Below, piece after piece: positions 52,797 to 62,376 of a stretch of DNA of 64,000 nucleotides. This stretch comes from Tridacna crocea. Taxonomy: Eukaryota; Mollusca; Bivalvia; Cardiida; Cardiidae. A program made the position numbers and the translations under genes. The stretch's first letter is position 1. Each line of letters starts with the position of its first letter. The stretch lies in contig OX031066.1 of NCBI GenBank assembly GCA_943736015.1, forward strand, positions 25,926,627 through 25,990,626. Direction: 5' to 3'. The notes under the pieces are model-generated. The model saw only the letters and a list, made by a program, of their open reading frames with translations, ran no database searches and was not told where the DNA came from.

Positions 52797-53882
52797 ATGC
52801 CAGCTTATTATGAAATAAAAGATCGCGCTTTAAGAGATGAAGCGGTAAAAAACTTCCTTGCTCTTAAAGACAGACTACGTTTAAAGGACTATAATGAAAG
52901 ATTGGCAAAACAAGGGTTTGAAACAGCGGTTGGTAAAATCTTTAAACCAGTAACTGAAGAAAGTAAAAAGGTGCGTGAGGAAATAAAAGCTTTACCATTT
53001 GAACAACTTAGAAAACAGATTGAGGGCTTGCCTGCTGGTTTGGTTAAAGCAATAGGTGATGAAGAAAAGAAAGAAAAAACGATGGAAGCATTTGAGGCTC
53101 CGATACCATTACAAAAGCAAGTTCCATTTATAGATTTACCAGAGGTGGGTGGAGATACGGAAGTTATATTTGCTAATGCAAAAGAATTGGAGTTAACAGA
53201 TGAAGATAATACTTATCAGTTAGGTAATGATACAATAACAATAGATCTTGATTCTGATAAATATGATGTTACATTTATGGGTGAAACTGTTAATAATAAA
53301 AATTTAGTAGAACTTATCACAAAAAGAAAGCCATCAGAAGAAGCTATAAATGATGAAGAAGCGTATGATACCTATGCTAGAATTTTAGTTGCATCAAATG
53401 TATTGCATCAAAAAAACGATCCCACAAATTCTTTTCCAAATAATAAACTTCATGGTGATGATAATAAATATAAATGGGAAAACTTACAAAAAACTATTTG
53501 GCATAATAGATTTAAATATATGGATAAAGATAAATTAAATGCACCAGCAACAATAAAACAAATGGCAAAACTATATGAAAGTTATACAAAAGGAAGAAGT
53601 AAAGATATAAAATATGATGATGAAACAATTTATATGCTTAAAAATGCTGCAAGCGTACAACCATCCACCTCAGGCAAAGGTTTAACTAGAGGCGGTAAAA
53701 TTAATCCTATTATCATTCCTGAAAGCATAGAAGAATTGGGTAATAAACTTGCTTCTCTATGGGCAAGCAAATTAGCTGGTAATACCGGATTGAGAAACCA
53801 CATAGTTGCTATCTGTGATGCGTTACGAAAAAAGAATGCTATAGATCATGGTGACTACGCTACAATTATGAATGAATTGTGA
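52797..53882 (+). CDS. Unknown Polinton protein, 361 aa
   Basis: The ATG in TTTAAAAATGCC is preferred over an in-frame ATG at 52740, which would translate the TTCCGAGA repeats. Residues 1-110 are helical and charged (MPAYYEIKDRALRDEAVKNF). A middle acidic region contains NDTITIDLDSDKYDVTFM. Residues about 195-280 (LHGDDNKYKWENLQKTIWHN and following) look like a compact helical domain. After a Gly-rich linker (SGKGLTRGG), the C-terminus (LASLWASKLAGNTGLRNHIV) ends in a short helical domain. I recall this last domain from other metazoan Polinton proteins, without known function. Probably a structural or packaging protein encoded in the virion operon-like block. Confidence 0.75.
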   Translation: MPAYYEIKDRALRDEAVKNFLALKDRLRLKDYNERLAKQGFETAVGKIFKPVTEESKKVREEIKALPFEQLRKQIEGLPAGLVKAIGDEEKKEKTMEAFEAPIPLQKQVPFIDLPEVGGDTEVIFANAKELELTDEDNTYQLGNDTITIDLDSDKYDVTFMGETVNNKNLVELITKRKPSEEAINDEEAYDTYARILVASNVLHQKNDPTNSFPNNKLHGDDNKYKWENLQKTIWHNRFKYMDKDKLNAPATIKQMAKLYESYTKGRSKDIKYDDETIYMLKNAASVQPSTSGKGLTRGGKINPIIIPESIEELGNKLASLWASKLAGNTGLRNHIVAICDALRKKNAIDHGDYATIMNEL

Positions 53883-53907
53883 ATAAAATAATATTTGCAT
53901 TCTAAAA

Positions 53908-54276
53908 ATGATAATCACTACAACTCAATATGACTATGATCCTAAATATATGTATGGAGGAACAAACTTCTTTAGTCCGTTAATTGATGCTGCGAGTAGT
54001 TTAGCAGGTAAAATATTCTCATCAGGTGCTAAGGAAGTAGCTAAGACAGCAGCTAAAAATATTGCTAAGGATGTTGGTAAATCGGCTTTAGAGCAAGGAA
54101 GTAAACTGGCTGCTGATAAGATGAAGTCGCAGATAAGTAAGATGTTAAAAGGTAGTAAGAAACAAGTTGTGACGCCTACAGTAGAATCACCAGTATTGCA
54201 AGTGGATAAGCCATATGATAATAGAGTTAGTAAATTCCCTGCTTTGAAGAGTGGACTTGGTTTAAAAATAGTTTAA
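53908..54276 (+). CDS. pVI-like amphipathic protein precursor, 122 aa
   Basis: Starts 25 bases after the previous stop. A short N-terminal part is followed by MYGG|T (15-19), an exact match to the adenain (M/I/L)xGG|x pattern. Cleavage would expose a new N-terminus starting TNFFSPL ahead of a long Ala/Lys/Gly-rich amphipathic helix (KEVAKTAAKNIAKDVGKSAL). This mirrors the adenovirus pVI layout: short propeptide, cleavage, membrane-lytic helix. The C-terminus is basic and ends SGLGLKIV. Inferred role: capsid-internal protein that links capsid and core or breaks membrane at entry. The similarity is architectural, not proven homology. Confidence 0.72.
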   Translation: MIITTTQYDYDPKYMYGGTNFFSPLIDAASSLAGKIFSSGAKEVAKTAAKNIAKDVGKSALEQGSKLAADKMKSQISKMLKGSKKQVVTPTVESPVLQVDKPYDNRVSKFPALKSGLGLKIV

Positions 54277-54299
54277 CTAAATAAAAAATCTATGTTAAA
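54272..54299. terminator. Weak inverted repeat after the pVI-like gene
   Basis: TTTAAC (54272-54277, containing the stop) and GTTAAA (54294-54299). Six base pairs only. Confidence 0.25.
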
Positions 54300-54305
54300 T
54301 AAAAT

Positions 54306-55670
54306 ATGAGTCATTCACAGAAAATTCTAGCATGGGAACAACATGTTTTAATGGATGAGGCTGTTGAACGTTACCAGTATCGTGAATATGTGCCTCAGGT
54401 TGGTGCTGGCGAATTAAATGGGCCTAATGCCATTAATCTAGTAATTGAAAGTCAAGATGTTTTTACGCATCCTCATAGAAGTTACTTATATTTTGTGGGG
54501 CATCTATGTCAAAATAATGATGATGCGAGGTATAATGATGATACAAATATAACACTCGTTAATAATGGGATAATGCATTTGTTTGATCGAATCAGTTACA
54601 ATATAAGTGGAAAAGATATGGAAATTCTTAGTTTTCCTGGACAAGCTACTACGATGTTAGGGTTGTTAAAATACTCAGATGATTTTGCTAAAACTGAAGG
54701 TTTGTCTTTATGTTGGATGAAAGATGATGGAAATGGTGATTGGGAAGTTGCAAATCCCAACAGTGGAGGAACAACAAGAGCAGAATATGTAAAAAGTGGT
54801 AATCCAGTTGGCGACTTTTCTTTTCGTATTCCTCTCAGTCACATTTTTGGATTTTGTGAAGATTATGATAAAATATTGTATGGTGTTAGACAAGAATTGA
54901 CTTTAACTCGTAGAGGCGATGGGCAGGCTCTTTATAAAAGGCCGGAGGCAGCTGATGGTGCTGGCGCTATACAAGATGGAAAAATAGTGTTAACTAGAGT
55001 TAGTTGGTGGGTTCCACATGTTATACCTGATGACGAGGAAAAATATAGGTTATATCAACAAGTGGAAGAAGGGGTTCAGGTAAAAATGGGTTATAAATCA
55101 AGACATTGTGAAAAAGCGACGGTTCCTCAATCTACTGATTGGACTTGGAGATTAAGTCAGAAAAAGGTTGATGAAAGACCTAGATTCTTGATTGTGGGTT
55201 TTCAACCAACTAATATTAATAACCAGCTAGTAAACTCAGGTATTTTTACTTTAAAAAATAATCTAACACGTGCAGCGGTTCCTCAACTTAGTAAAGTGAT
55301 CAATACCTTTGTCACTTTAAATAGTGATAGATATCCAGAAAGGGATTATAATATAAATTTTGAAACAAATAACTATAATAGACTATTTGGTGATGCTCTT
55401 TCATTTAAACATAATAGTACAGGTATTCCATCTGTTTTAGCTCATGCAAATATTAATCCGATTGATTTTAAAAATCTTTATCCACTGTTTGTTTATGATC
55501 TTTCTAAACAAAGTGCTAAATTAAGAGCAAGTATTGTGGATGTAGAAGTTACTTTTAAATTCTCTGAAGCGCCTATTGTTAATACTATGGATGCTTATGC
55601 GGTATTATTGTCAGATAAAATAGTAATGTTTCAAGGTGATGGTAAAGCTAGTATGTCTGTAAGTATGTAA
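54306..55670 (+). CDS. MCP: Major capsid protein (double jelly roll)
   Basis: The 454-residue protein belongs to the Polinton/adintovirus double-jelly-roll (hexon-like) capsid family that forms the T-number lattice. First barrel: features such as NLVIESQDVFTHPHRSYLYF, FDRISYNISGKDME, FRIPLSHIFGFCEDYDKILY and QELTLTRRGDG. Second barrel: WWVPHVIPDDEEKYRLY, RPRFLIVGFQPTN, NLTRAAVPQLSKVINTFVTL, PLFVYDLSKQSAKLR. The N-terminal helix is followed by QVGA|G (31-35), which matches the degenerate adenain QxGx|G pattern. An N-terminal propeptide is therefore possible, though hexon proteins are not normally cut. It is the last gene before the right terminal repeat, and a perfect hairpin follows. Confidence 0.95.
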   Translation: MSHSQKILAWEQHVLMDEAVERYQYREYVPQVGAGELNGPNAINLVIESQDVFTHPHRSYLYFVGHLCQNNDDARYNDDTNITLVNNGIMHLFDRISYNISGKDMEILSFPGQATTMLGLLKYSDDFAKTEGLSLCWMKDDGNGDWEVANPNSGGTTRAEYVKSGNPVGDFSFRIPLSHIFGFCEDYDKILYGVRQELTLTRRGDGQALYKRPEAADGAGAIQDGKIVLTRVSWWVPHVIPDDEEKYRLYQQVEEGVQVKMGYKSRHCEKATVPQSTDWTWRLSQKKVDERPRFLIVGFQPTNINNQLVNSGIFTLKNNLTRAAVPQLSKVINTFVTLNSDRYPERDYNINFETNNYNRLFGDALSFKHNSTGIPSVLAHANINPIDFKNLYPLFVYDLSKQSAKLRASIVDVEVTFKFSEAPIVNTMDAYAVLLSDKIVMFQGDGKASMSVSM

Positions 55671-55681
55671 AGATTAAAAGA

Positions 55682-56088
55682 AACAAAGTAATTAAATCAC
55701 TATCCACCACTCAGTGATTTAATTACTAAACCACTAAATCATTAATCGACACATCACTTAGTTGATGCGGGCTTTAAGGGGTTTGTGGGTTTGTGGGTTT
55801 GTGGGTTTGTGGGTTTGTGGGTTTGTGGGTTGTTGGACTGCTCGGCGGCAAAGCCGCCTGCGCGCTGGACTGTTGGGTTGTTGGGTTGGGTTGTTGGTTG
55901 TTGGGCTGGGGATTGGGTTGCTGGGTGGGTTGTGGGTTAAGGGTTTGTGTGTGGATGTGTGTGGGTATGAGTTAAAGGGATTGGTGGGATGTGGGGTTTG
56001 GTGCTTGGGGTTGGTGTTTAGCGGGATTTTGTGATTTCGCGGAGTTTGAAAAAATATTTTGCGCTAGAACTCCCCTATTCACATCTCT
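55682..56088 (-). repeat. Right terminal inverted repeat (407 bp)
   Basis: Inverted copy of the left repeat. It is longer only because it has six TTTGTGGG octamers (55782-55829) where the left has five; I saw no other clear difference. Frames through it give Gly/Trp/Cys-rich translations that are not genes. Confidence 0.95.
55687..55727. terminator. Hairpin after the major capsid gene (right TIR)
   Basis: Mirror copy of 39736-39776: 14-bp perfect arms around a 13-base loop, 16 bases after the capsid stop. The two terminal repeats thus supply the transcript ends of the outermost genes. Confidence 0.65.
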
Positions 56089-56094
56089 CAAATT
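56089..56094 (+). repeat. Right target-site duplication CAAATT
   Basis: Identical to 39377-39382. Host repeat sequence resumes here with GGCCCAGCG, continuing the copy interrupted at 39382. Confidence 0.95.
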
Positions 56095-56165
56095 GGCCCA
56101 GCGCCCCAGCGGTTTAGGAGGAGTTGATGTTTAAAGAATTGTTGATGACACATGACGGACGACGC
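56089..56165 (+). repeat. Host dispersed repeat, right half split by Polinton
   Basis: Continues the copy ended at 39382 (TTTAGGAGGAGTTGATG, ACACATGACGGACGACGCATG), then runs into a MITE fragment (56166-56285). Confidence 0.8.
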
Positions 56166-56285
56166 ATGATGGAAAGGGAGAAAATGCTTGTAATCCTTAC
56201 CTTCTCATTTTTCCACATTGTTTTCAAATGTCTTTCAACTAAAAATCATTCAAAGTCAGGATTGTATTGTAACAGGTAATTAAAT
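56166..56285. mobile_element. MITE half, copy 1 of a shared fragment
   Basis: Very similar to 61690-61805 (CATTGTTTTCAAATGTCTTT; GTAACAGGTAATTAAATACT). Confidence 0.6.
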
Positions 56286-56659
56286 ACTGGTTGTTTCTTC
56301 CATAAAAAATGCACTTGTATAACCTTATTACACAGAAAATAAAGGTCATTTTGTCGGGGGATATCATTTCAACAAAACTGCATGTTCATCTAAATATACT
56401 GGGCAATGAGAATGACCAGTATAGAATATATACCAAATTCAATGCCTTTATATTATGGATGATCAAATTAATGACAGTTTTGTATGCAAATGCAATACAA
56501 GTACAACCAATTCTTACTAAGGTGTTTAAAAACAATCTGCTATAAAGAGGCAAAATGGTCCGATTTAATAATATATCTGCATAAGGATGGCGAAGGTAGC
56601 AAATCTGAAATCTATTTGAAGTAAGATATAAATAATAGGGGCATGTACTTTAAAGTTAC

Positions 56660-56833
56660 CTTTGTCTTTTCTTATTTGGTGTTCCACCATTTAATTTTGA
56701 GAACTGTGAGTGAATCAAGTCTGCAAGTTTATCCTCAAATTCCTGCGCCCAGTAGTTTAACACTGACACAGTGAAATAGTCATGTTTTTTACACTCCCTA
56801 CATAACAATGGTTGTAACAATTCTGTTGAAGGG
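56660..56833 (-). CDS. INTS3: INTS3 exon immediately upstream of the Polinton-bearing intron
   Basis: The acceptor is CTTTTTCAG and the donor GTAACTTTA. The exon encodes 57 codons, including PSTELLQPLLCRECKKHDYF, TVSVLNYWAQ and KLADLIHSQF, and ends in a basic NKKRQ(R) stretch. Its last two bases (AG) complete a codon with the first base of the exon at 38302. The reading frame therefore crosses an intron of more than 18 kb that contains the whole Polinton. Confidence 0.9.
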
Positions 56834-56924
56834 CTGAAAAAGAAAAAAGAGATTTTTTACTCTACCAAATACTGGTAGTCCCAAGTTTAATCACTGCAAG
56901 AAAGACAGCTTTGGAAAACATTGT

Positions 56925-58190
56925 GGAACAAGAGCTTCGCAAAGTGGCGCATATACGCCCGAAGGGGCTTGTCAGTGAAATGAGTTGAAATGACGGAAGG
57001 GCCATGGATGAAGAGTAGTTAATCTCCAGGATATGTGAAAAGTATTAAAGGGCAATAGCTAAAAAAAGAAGGGTGGCACAGTTAAAAATTTTGTGAATTG
57101 CTGTTCTCAACAAGGAGTTCTATCAGTTTTGAAAGGTTCAAGATCATAGCTTTTTTATTTTAGAAATTATGGCCCAGACGAAAATTTAAAGAGAAAAACT
57201 AACAAAGGGCAATAACTAAAAAAGAAGGATGGCAGAGTTATGGTTCTTGTGCAGTACACTTCTTCATAATGTGTTCTATTAGTCTTTGAAGTTTCAAGAT
57301 GATAGGTTTTAAAGTTTGGGAGTTATGGCCTGGACAAAAATTCAAACTGAAAATTAACAAAGGGCAATAACTAAAAAAATAAAGGTCACAGAGTTATGGT
57401 TCTTGTGCAGTGCACTTCTCCATAATGTGTTCTATCAATGTATGAAGTTTCAAGATGATAGGTTTTAAAGTTTGGAAGTTATGGCCTGGACAAAAATTCA
57501 AACTGAAAATTAACAAAGGGCAATAAATAAAAAAATAAAAGTGGCAGAGTTATGGTTCGTATGCGATGCACTTCTCCACAATGTGTTCCATCAGTGTATT
57601 AAATTCCAAGTTATTACCTTTTATAGTTTAGAAGTTATGTCCTAGACAAAAATTCAAACTGAAAATTAACAAAGGGCAATAACTAAAAAAATAAAGGTTG
57701 CAGAGTTATGGTTCTTGTGCAAAGCACTTCTCCATAATGTGTTCTATCAGTGTATGAAGTTGCAAGTTATTAGCTTTTATAGTTTGGAAGTTATGGCCTG
57801 GACAAAAATTCAAACTGAAAATTAACAAAGGGCAATAACTCAAAAAATAAAAGTGGCAGAGTTATGTTTCATGTGCACTGCACTTCTCCATAATGTGTTC
57901 TATCAGTGTATGTAGTTTCAATTTGATACCTTTTATGGTATGAAAGTTATGGCCTGAACAAAAATTCAAAGTGAAAAGTTGGTTATTTCAGAAATCAAGG
58001 GCAGATAATTTTGGAACACAAACAGCGATCAAAATTCTAAGACCCAGGTGCACAACTAGACATGATGGAGATTCATTGTGGCAAGTTTCAAATAATTCCG
58101 ATGAAAACTGTAGGAGGAGTTGCGCACACAAGAAATTGCTAACGGACGGACGACTGGGGGTATAACATAATACAACCCATCGGGCTTATA
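56925..58190 (-). repeat. Element with ~155-bp tandem array, minus orientation
   Basis: Outer ends GCGCATATACGCCCGAAGGG and CCATCGGGCTTATAATAA. About six units with GGGCAATAACTAAAAAA, GCAGAGTTATGGTTCTTGTG and AAGTTTCAAGATGATAG. Reverse complement resembles the 1.7-3.7 kb array. Confidence 0.75.
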
Positions 58191-58558
58191 ATAAAAAGGT
58201 GAAAATGCTGCTAACCAGCGCAATGTTTTCTACCCTATGGAAGAAATAATTCATGCGTTGAATTACATTAGAGTTGTGGTCTGTGAATGCTTCCAATTTG
58301 TGCAAGGCAAACATTTTGTTGTGTGGTAGATTAACCCATTACCACATAATCCCTACTTTTGACGACCCTGAGAAAGAGGCCTTAAGAAGACCTTGTGGGA
58401 AAAGGATAACATGCTGGTAACCAGTATTTTCTCTTTTTCCAAAATGTTTTCTACTCTTCACAAAACAAATTTCAAATTTTCAGTCACCTTTGTGTTGTTG
58501 TCTGCAAATGCTTTTGATTTGGACAAGCCTAAAATATTGTCGTTTGGTAATGAGTTAA
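58190..58558. mobile_element. MITE fragment followed by MITE A
   Basis: Fragment to 58334. The full copy runs 58331-58558, sharing TTAA. Confidence 0.7.
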
Positions 58559-58559
58559 A

Positions 58560-59510
58560 TGAAATAGAGATTCTCAGTCTGACAGCATAAAACATGCAGA
58601 TACTACGATTTCAAGGCTTCCTTTGTGAAACAATCTAGCAAAGAAACAGACAGTGTAGGTCTAAGATTAAACTGCATGCTCTGTTCAGTCTGATCCTAAT
58701 GTATACACTCTACAAGCTACTCAAGTCTTCACTGGTAGTGAAAGCAGCATTCATTACTAAATAAATGCAATGGGCAATAACAGCACAAGACAAACCAAAG
58801 ACTCTTGACTGAAAGGCTGTTATGCTTTTAAATTTTAAGTTTTTAACTCAGTAGCATACATTGTGAACTTTGGACACCACAATTTGTGCAATCTAACATA
58901 CATTCAACAGGGTTTTCCCCCAGCTTTTAAAACCTGGGGGTTATTTTTACCCTTTGCCTCTAAAAGTTGAGGGTCATTTCTTTTACTTAGAGGCTTAAAT
59001 GGTCAAAATAAATGGGTCTCTTCGTTATAATGCATTTCACCTCTCACAAAGAAAGTAATGCCTGTAAGTCATTTCTGATGGAAATTGCTATTCTGTATTT
59101 TATGACAGATGAAACATTCTCGTCCCAATCCCTGACTTGATGTGGCTTAATCGACAGCTGTAGGAAGCAGACGATAAGAAAGAATATTACTATTACTCGT
59201 CGTGACATTATTTTCCACAAACAGAACAGACTGGCAATGTGTGCTTTTATCTATTAAGAGTCATGTAAAGTAAGCTATGAAATACAGAGAACCCAACCAT
59301 GACACTGACTGGGCCCGTATTTACATGTCCAATATACTTTACAACAATTATGTGTAAACCAGTCTTGTTCTTTTAATAAACCTCTGGAAAACCACTTTTA
59401 AATAAACCATGTAGTTTAAAAAGGAACAAGTTCTTTCCTGAAAACTGTATGTTAAAGTCTTTGATTTATGTAGGTGATTTATCACTAGAAAAAGTTTGTT
59501 GGTTGGTTGG
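58560..59510. other. Unassigned INTS3 intron sequence
   Basis: No exon or known repeat apart from a short CTGCATGCTCTGTTCAGTCT stem near 58670. Confidence 0.35.
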
Positions 59511-59772
59511 TTGTATAGGGGTTTAACGCCACTTTAACAGCTAAGGTCATATCATGGCGGTCGGTGACCCACATGCGTTTCCTGGCTTTCTCACACCAGT
59601 ACTAACAAAACTTTCTTTCCAAAGCCACCAACTGCCTTTTCTCACATGCTTCAGCAGACATGAGAGGCAAAAATACACCAGAAAGAAAGTTCACCTCGAC
59701 CGGGTATCGAACTCACAACCACCAGGTCATGAGTCCGACACGCTCACCACTGAGCCACCCAGTTTGTATGGT
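59510..59772 (-). repeat. tRNA-derived SINE
   Basis: The minus strand has A-box TGGCTCAGTGG and B-box GAGTTCGATACCC in tRNA spacing, with a body ending in CAACCAACCAACC-type repeats. It lies 18 bases from an INTS3 micro-exon. Confidence 0.65.
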
Positions 59773-59789
59773 TTAAAGAATTAACTTAC

Positions 59790-59838
59790 CAATCCTGTTT
59801 CAACAATACCATTATGCTGGTGAGGGCCTCTGCATGAT
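59790..59838 (-). CDS. INTS3: INTS3 micro-exon (HAEAL)
   Basis: This 49-base exon lies between GAATTTTCAG and GTAAGTTAA. It encodes HAEALTSIMVLLKQD, with two bases carried at each side. It matches the short HPEAL-type helix of INTS3, and its phase fits both neighbours exactly. That makes a chance match unlikely despite its size. Confidence 0.88.
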
Positions 59839-59839
59839 C

Positions 59840-60170
59840 TGAAAATTCAGACAAAAACTTATCTTACCCCCAAAACTCTGAGGCATAATAATTTGCACAA
59901 TGTAATACATTTATTTATATATAGTACAGTCAAACCCCAGAAAATATTCAAGAAACATAAGATTGCTGGTTTCGACAGTCTTTAAAGGCCTGAATGCTGC
60001 CAAAAGTAAATAATGCATGTGTTAAAATGCATTTAAAACCAGGTGAAAGGAAACAAAACATAAAACATGCCAGCTTTTAATCTATAATAAGTCCTATGGC
60101 AAGACACTTTAGGGCCCTTGCCTACTTCTGGTGAAACCCAGGAAATACTTGAATTGCCTTTACATAATTG
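59840..60170. other. Unassigned INTS3 intron sequence
   Basis: Nothing recognisable. Confidence 0.3.
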
Positions 60171-60174
60171 AAAA

Positions 60175-61270
60175 CAAGAGCGGCAAATTGTCGCAAGATA
60201 CGCCCGTCTTACCCCAAGTTGTAAAGCTGGGGCATGCACCAGACAAAATTCAAGTATGAAAAACAACAAAGGGCAATAACTCAAAAATTAAGCAAGCAAG
60301 AGTTGTGATTTCTGTGCACTGCACTCCCCCTTGATGAGATCTATCCACCCATGAAATTTCATAACCCTAGCTAGTATAGTTTTAGAGATATGCTCCGGAC
60401 AAAATTCAAGTATGAAAAACAACAAAGGGCAATAACTCAAAAGTTAAGCAAGCAAGAGTTATGATTCCTATGCACTGCACTCCCCCTTGATGAGATCTAT
60501 CCACCCATGAAATTTCATAACCCTAGCTAGTATAGTTTTGGAGATATTCACCGGACAAAATTCAAGTATAAAAAATGACAAAGGGCAATAACTCAAAAAT
60601 TAAGCGAGCAAGAGTTATGATTCTTGTGCACTGCACTCCCCCTCAGTGAGATCTATCCACCCATAAAATTTCATAACCGTAGCTAGTATAGTTTTGGAGA
60701 TATGCTCCGGACAAAATTCAAGTATGAAAAACAACAAAGGGCAATAACTCAAAAATTAAGCAAGCAAGAGTTATGATTCCTGTGCACTGCACTCCCCCTC
60801 AATAAGATCTATCCACCCATAAATTTTCATAACCCTAGGTAATATAGTTTTGGAGATATGCTCCGGACAAAATTCAAGTATGAAAAACAACAAAGGGCAA
60901 TAACTCAAAAATTAAGCAAGCAAGAGTTATGATTCTTGTGCACTGCACTCCCCCTCGATGAGATCTATCCACCCATGAAATTTCATAACCCTAGGTAATA
61001 TAGTTTTGGAGATATGCTCCGGACAAAATTTAAGTATGAAAAACAACAAAGGGCAATAACTCAAAAATTAAGCGAGCAAGAGTTATGATTCCTGTGCACT
61101 GCACTCCGCCTCGATGAGATCTATCCACCCATGAAATTTCATAACCCTAGCTTGTATAGTTTTGGAGATATGCTCCGGACAAAGAACTGGACGCCGCCCG
61201 CCCGCCCGGACGCCCGCCCGCCCGCCCGCCACGGGTGATCCCATAATACGTCCCGTCTTCGACGGGCGTA
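60175..61270 (-). repeat. Element with six-unit ~157-bp array and inverted ends
   Basis: Left end ATACGCCCGTC, right end GACGGGCGTAT, an inverted pair. Units are well conserved (GGGCAATAACTCAAAAATTA; GAGATCTATCCACCCATGAA; GGAGATATGCTCCGGACAAA). A CCGCCCGCCCGCC run lies at 61193-61232. Confidence 0.8.
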
Positions 61271-61472
61271 TAAAAATCTGAAAGTGAATGAATGAATAAA
61301 CAGACAAAACCCAACAAACAAAAAAACTTGGACCATGGGTACAATAACAGATAATTGCCATCTAACAATAATTTCCATACTTTAAAATAGTCTGGTGTAA
61401 ATTCAACTGCATTTTAACACCCACTTTATTTACTTTCTGCAACTATGGGACCTGTAAGATTAGTTCAGTTTA

Positions 61473-61805
61473 TTCTTTACCTTGCAATCCAACCTTTTAA
61501 AAATCTTAAGAAAGAAGCCACCTGAAAACCTTGAGGGGAATGGAGAAAAAGCTGGAAAACAGCATTTTCTCCTTTTCCAACAATGTTTTCTACCCTTGCT
61601 ATGACATTTTTTTTTTCCATTTATTGCAATTATTGTCTGAAAATGCTTTAAATATGGACCAGTCTAACATTGTATTGTGTAAATTGAGAGAAAGGGAGAA
61701 AATTCCTGTAATCCTTACCCTACTCATTTTTCCACAATGTTTTCAAATGTCTTTAAACTAAAAATCATTCAAACTCAGGACTGTATTGTAACAGATAATT
61801 AAATA
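61473..61805. mobile_element. MITE A copy and shared half fragment
   Basis: Decayed full copy (about 61473-61690), then the half shared with 56166-56285. Confidence 0.6.
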
Positions 61806-62157
61806 CTGTTTTTTTTCTTCCGTTCAAAATGCACTTGTACATTATTTAAAAAAATCAGAGTAGTTTATCTTATAATTCAATACATCTCTGCATTTCTCCA
61901 GTATGAAAACGTAACAATCAAGGGAAAAAAGCAATTTTGTTAAAATGATATCCTCTGCAAAAAAAGACCTTTTCAAAAATCTATGCGGTTAAAATCTATG
62001 CAACCACATAACTTGAAATCGCTTCCAGTAAGCAATTTTGCATCAAATAAAAAAAAAACATATAAATAATTGTACACATGTTAAGTTTCATAAAATTCTG
62101 TCCTTTGCCTCTAGTGGCAGATAAAAAGCCTGTAATTTGGCTTCACAAAAAACACAT

Positions 62158-62342
62158 ATACAGAGCTCCTGATAAGAGGGAGTGATGGTTTTCTAAATCC
62201 ATTATTTCTCTTCGAAACCCTATGTTGTGGGTACTTGATGTGGCGATTCTAACAGGTATCAAAAAAATAGGGTTAAGTGGAGAATAAACAAAATTTTCAA
62301 TTCTAAAATCAAAATCACTCCCTCTGTCTGGAGCTCTGTGTA
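62158..62342. mobile_element. Palindromic element, CAGAGCTCC family
   Basis: Perfect outer ends CAGAGCTCC and GGAGCTCTG. About 30 bases from the donor of the INTS3 exon at 62377. Confidence 0.75.
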
Positions 62343-62376
62343 TATTTGATGATATCAAAGACGGAAAAAAGCTTAC

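Larger units (their letters stand above)
39383..56088. mobile_element. Complete Polinton/Maverick element (adintovirus-like), 16.7 kb
   Basis: The element begins AGAGATGTG and ends with its inverted copy CACATCTCT, both flanked by the same 6 bases CAAATT. Six-base target duplications and AG...CT ends are Polinton hallmarks. It carries the full core set: protein-primed PolB, retroviral-type integrase, FtsK/HerA-like ATPase, adenain-like protease, and major and minor capsid proteins. Eight further genes are present. Gene density is high, with starts often 4-60 bases after the preceding stop. All frames are open except for a -1 offset at an A10 run between the PLA2-like and integrase frames. Terminal repeats look nearly identical apart from one repeat-unit difference, suggesting recent insertion. 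It sits in an INTS3 intron, with PolB on the same strand as INTS3. Confidence 0.97.

Noticed and set aside
59690-59765. tRNA gene on the minus strand
   Set aside because: A- and B-box-like motifs are present, but no cloverleaf with a proper acceptor stem. The sequence continues into a SINE body.
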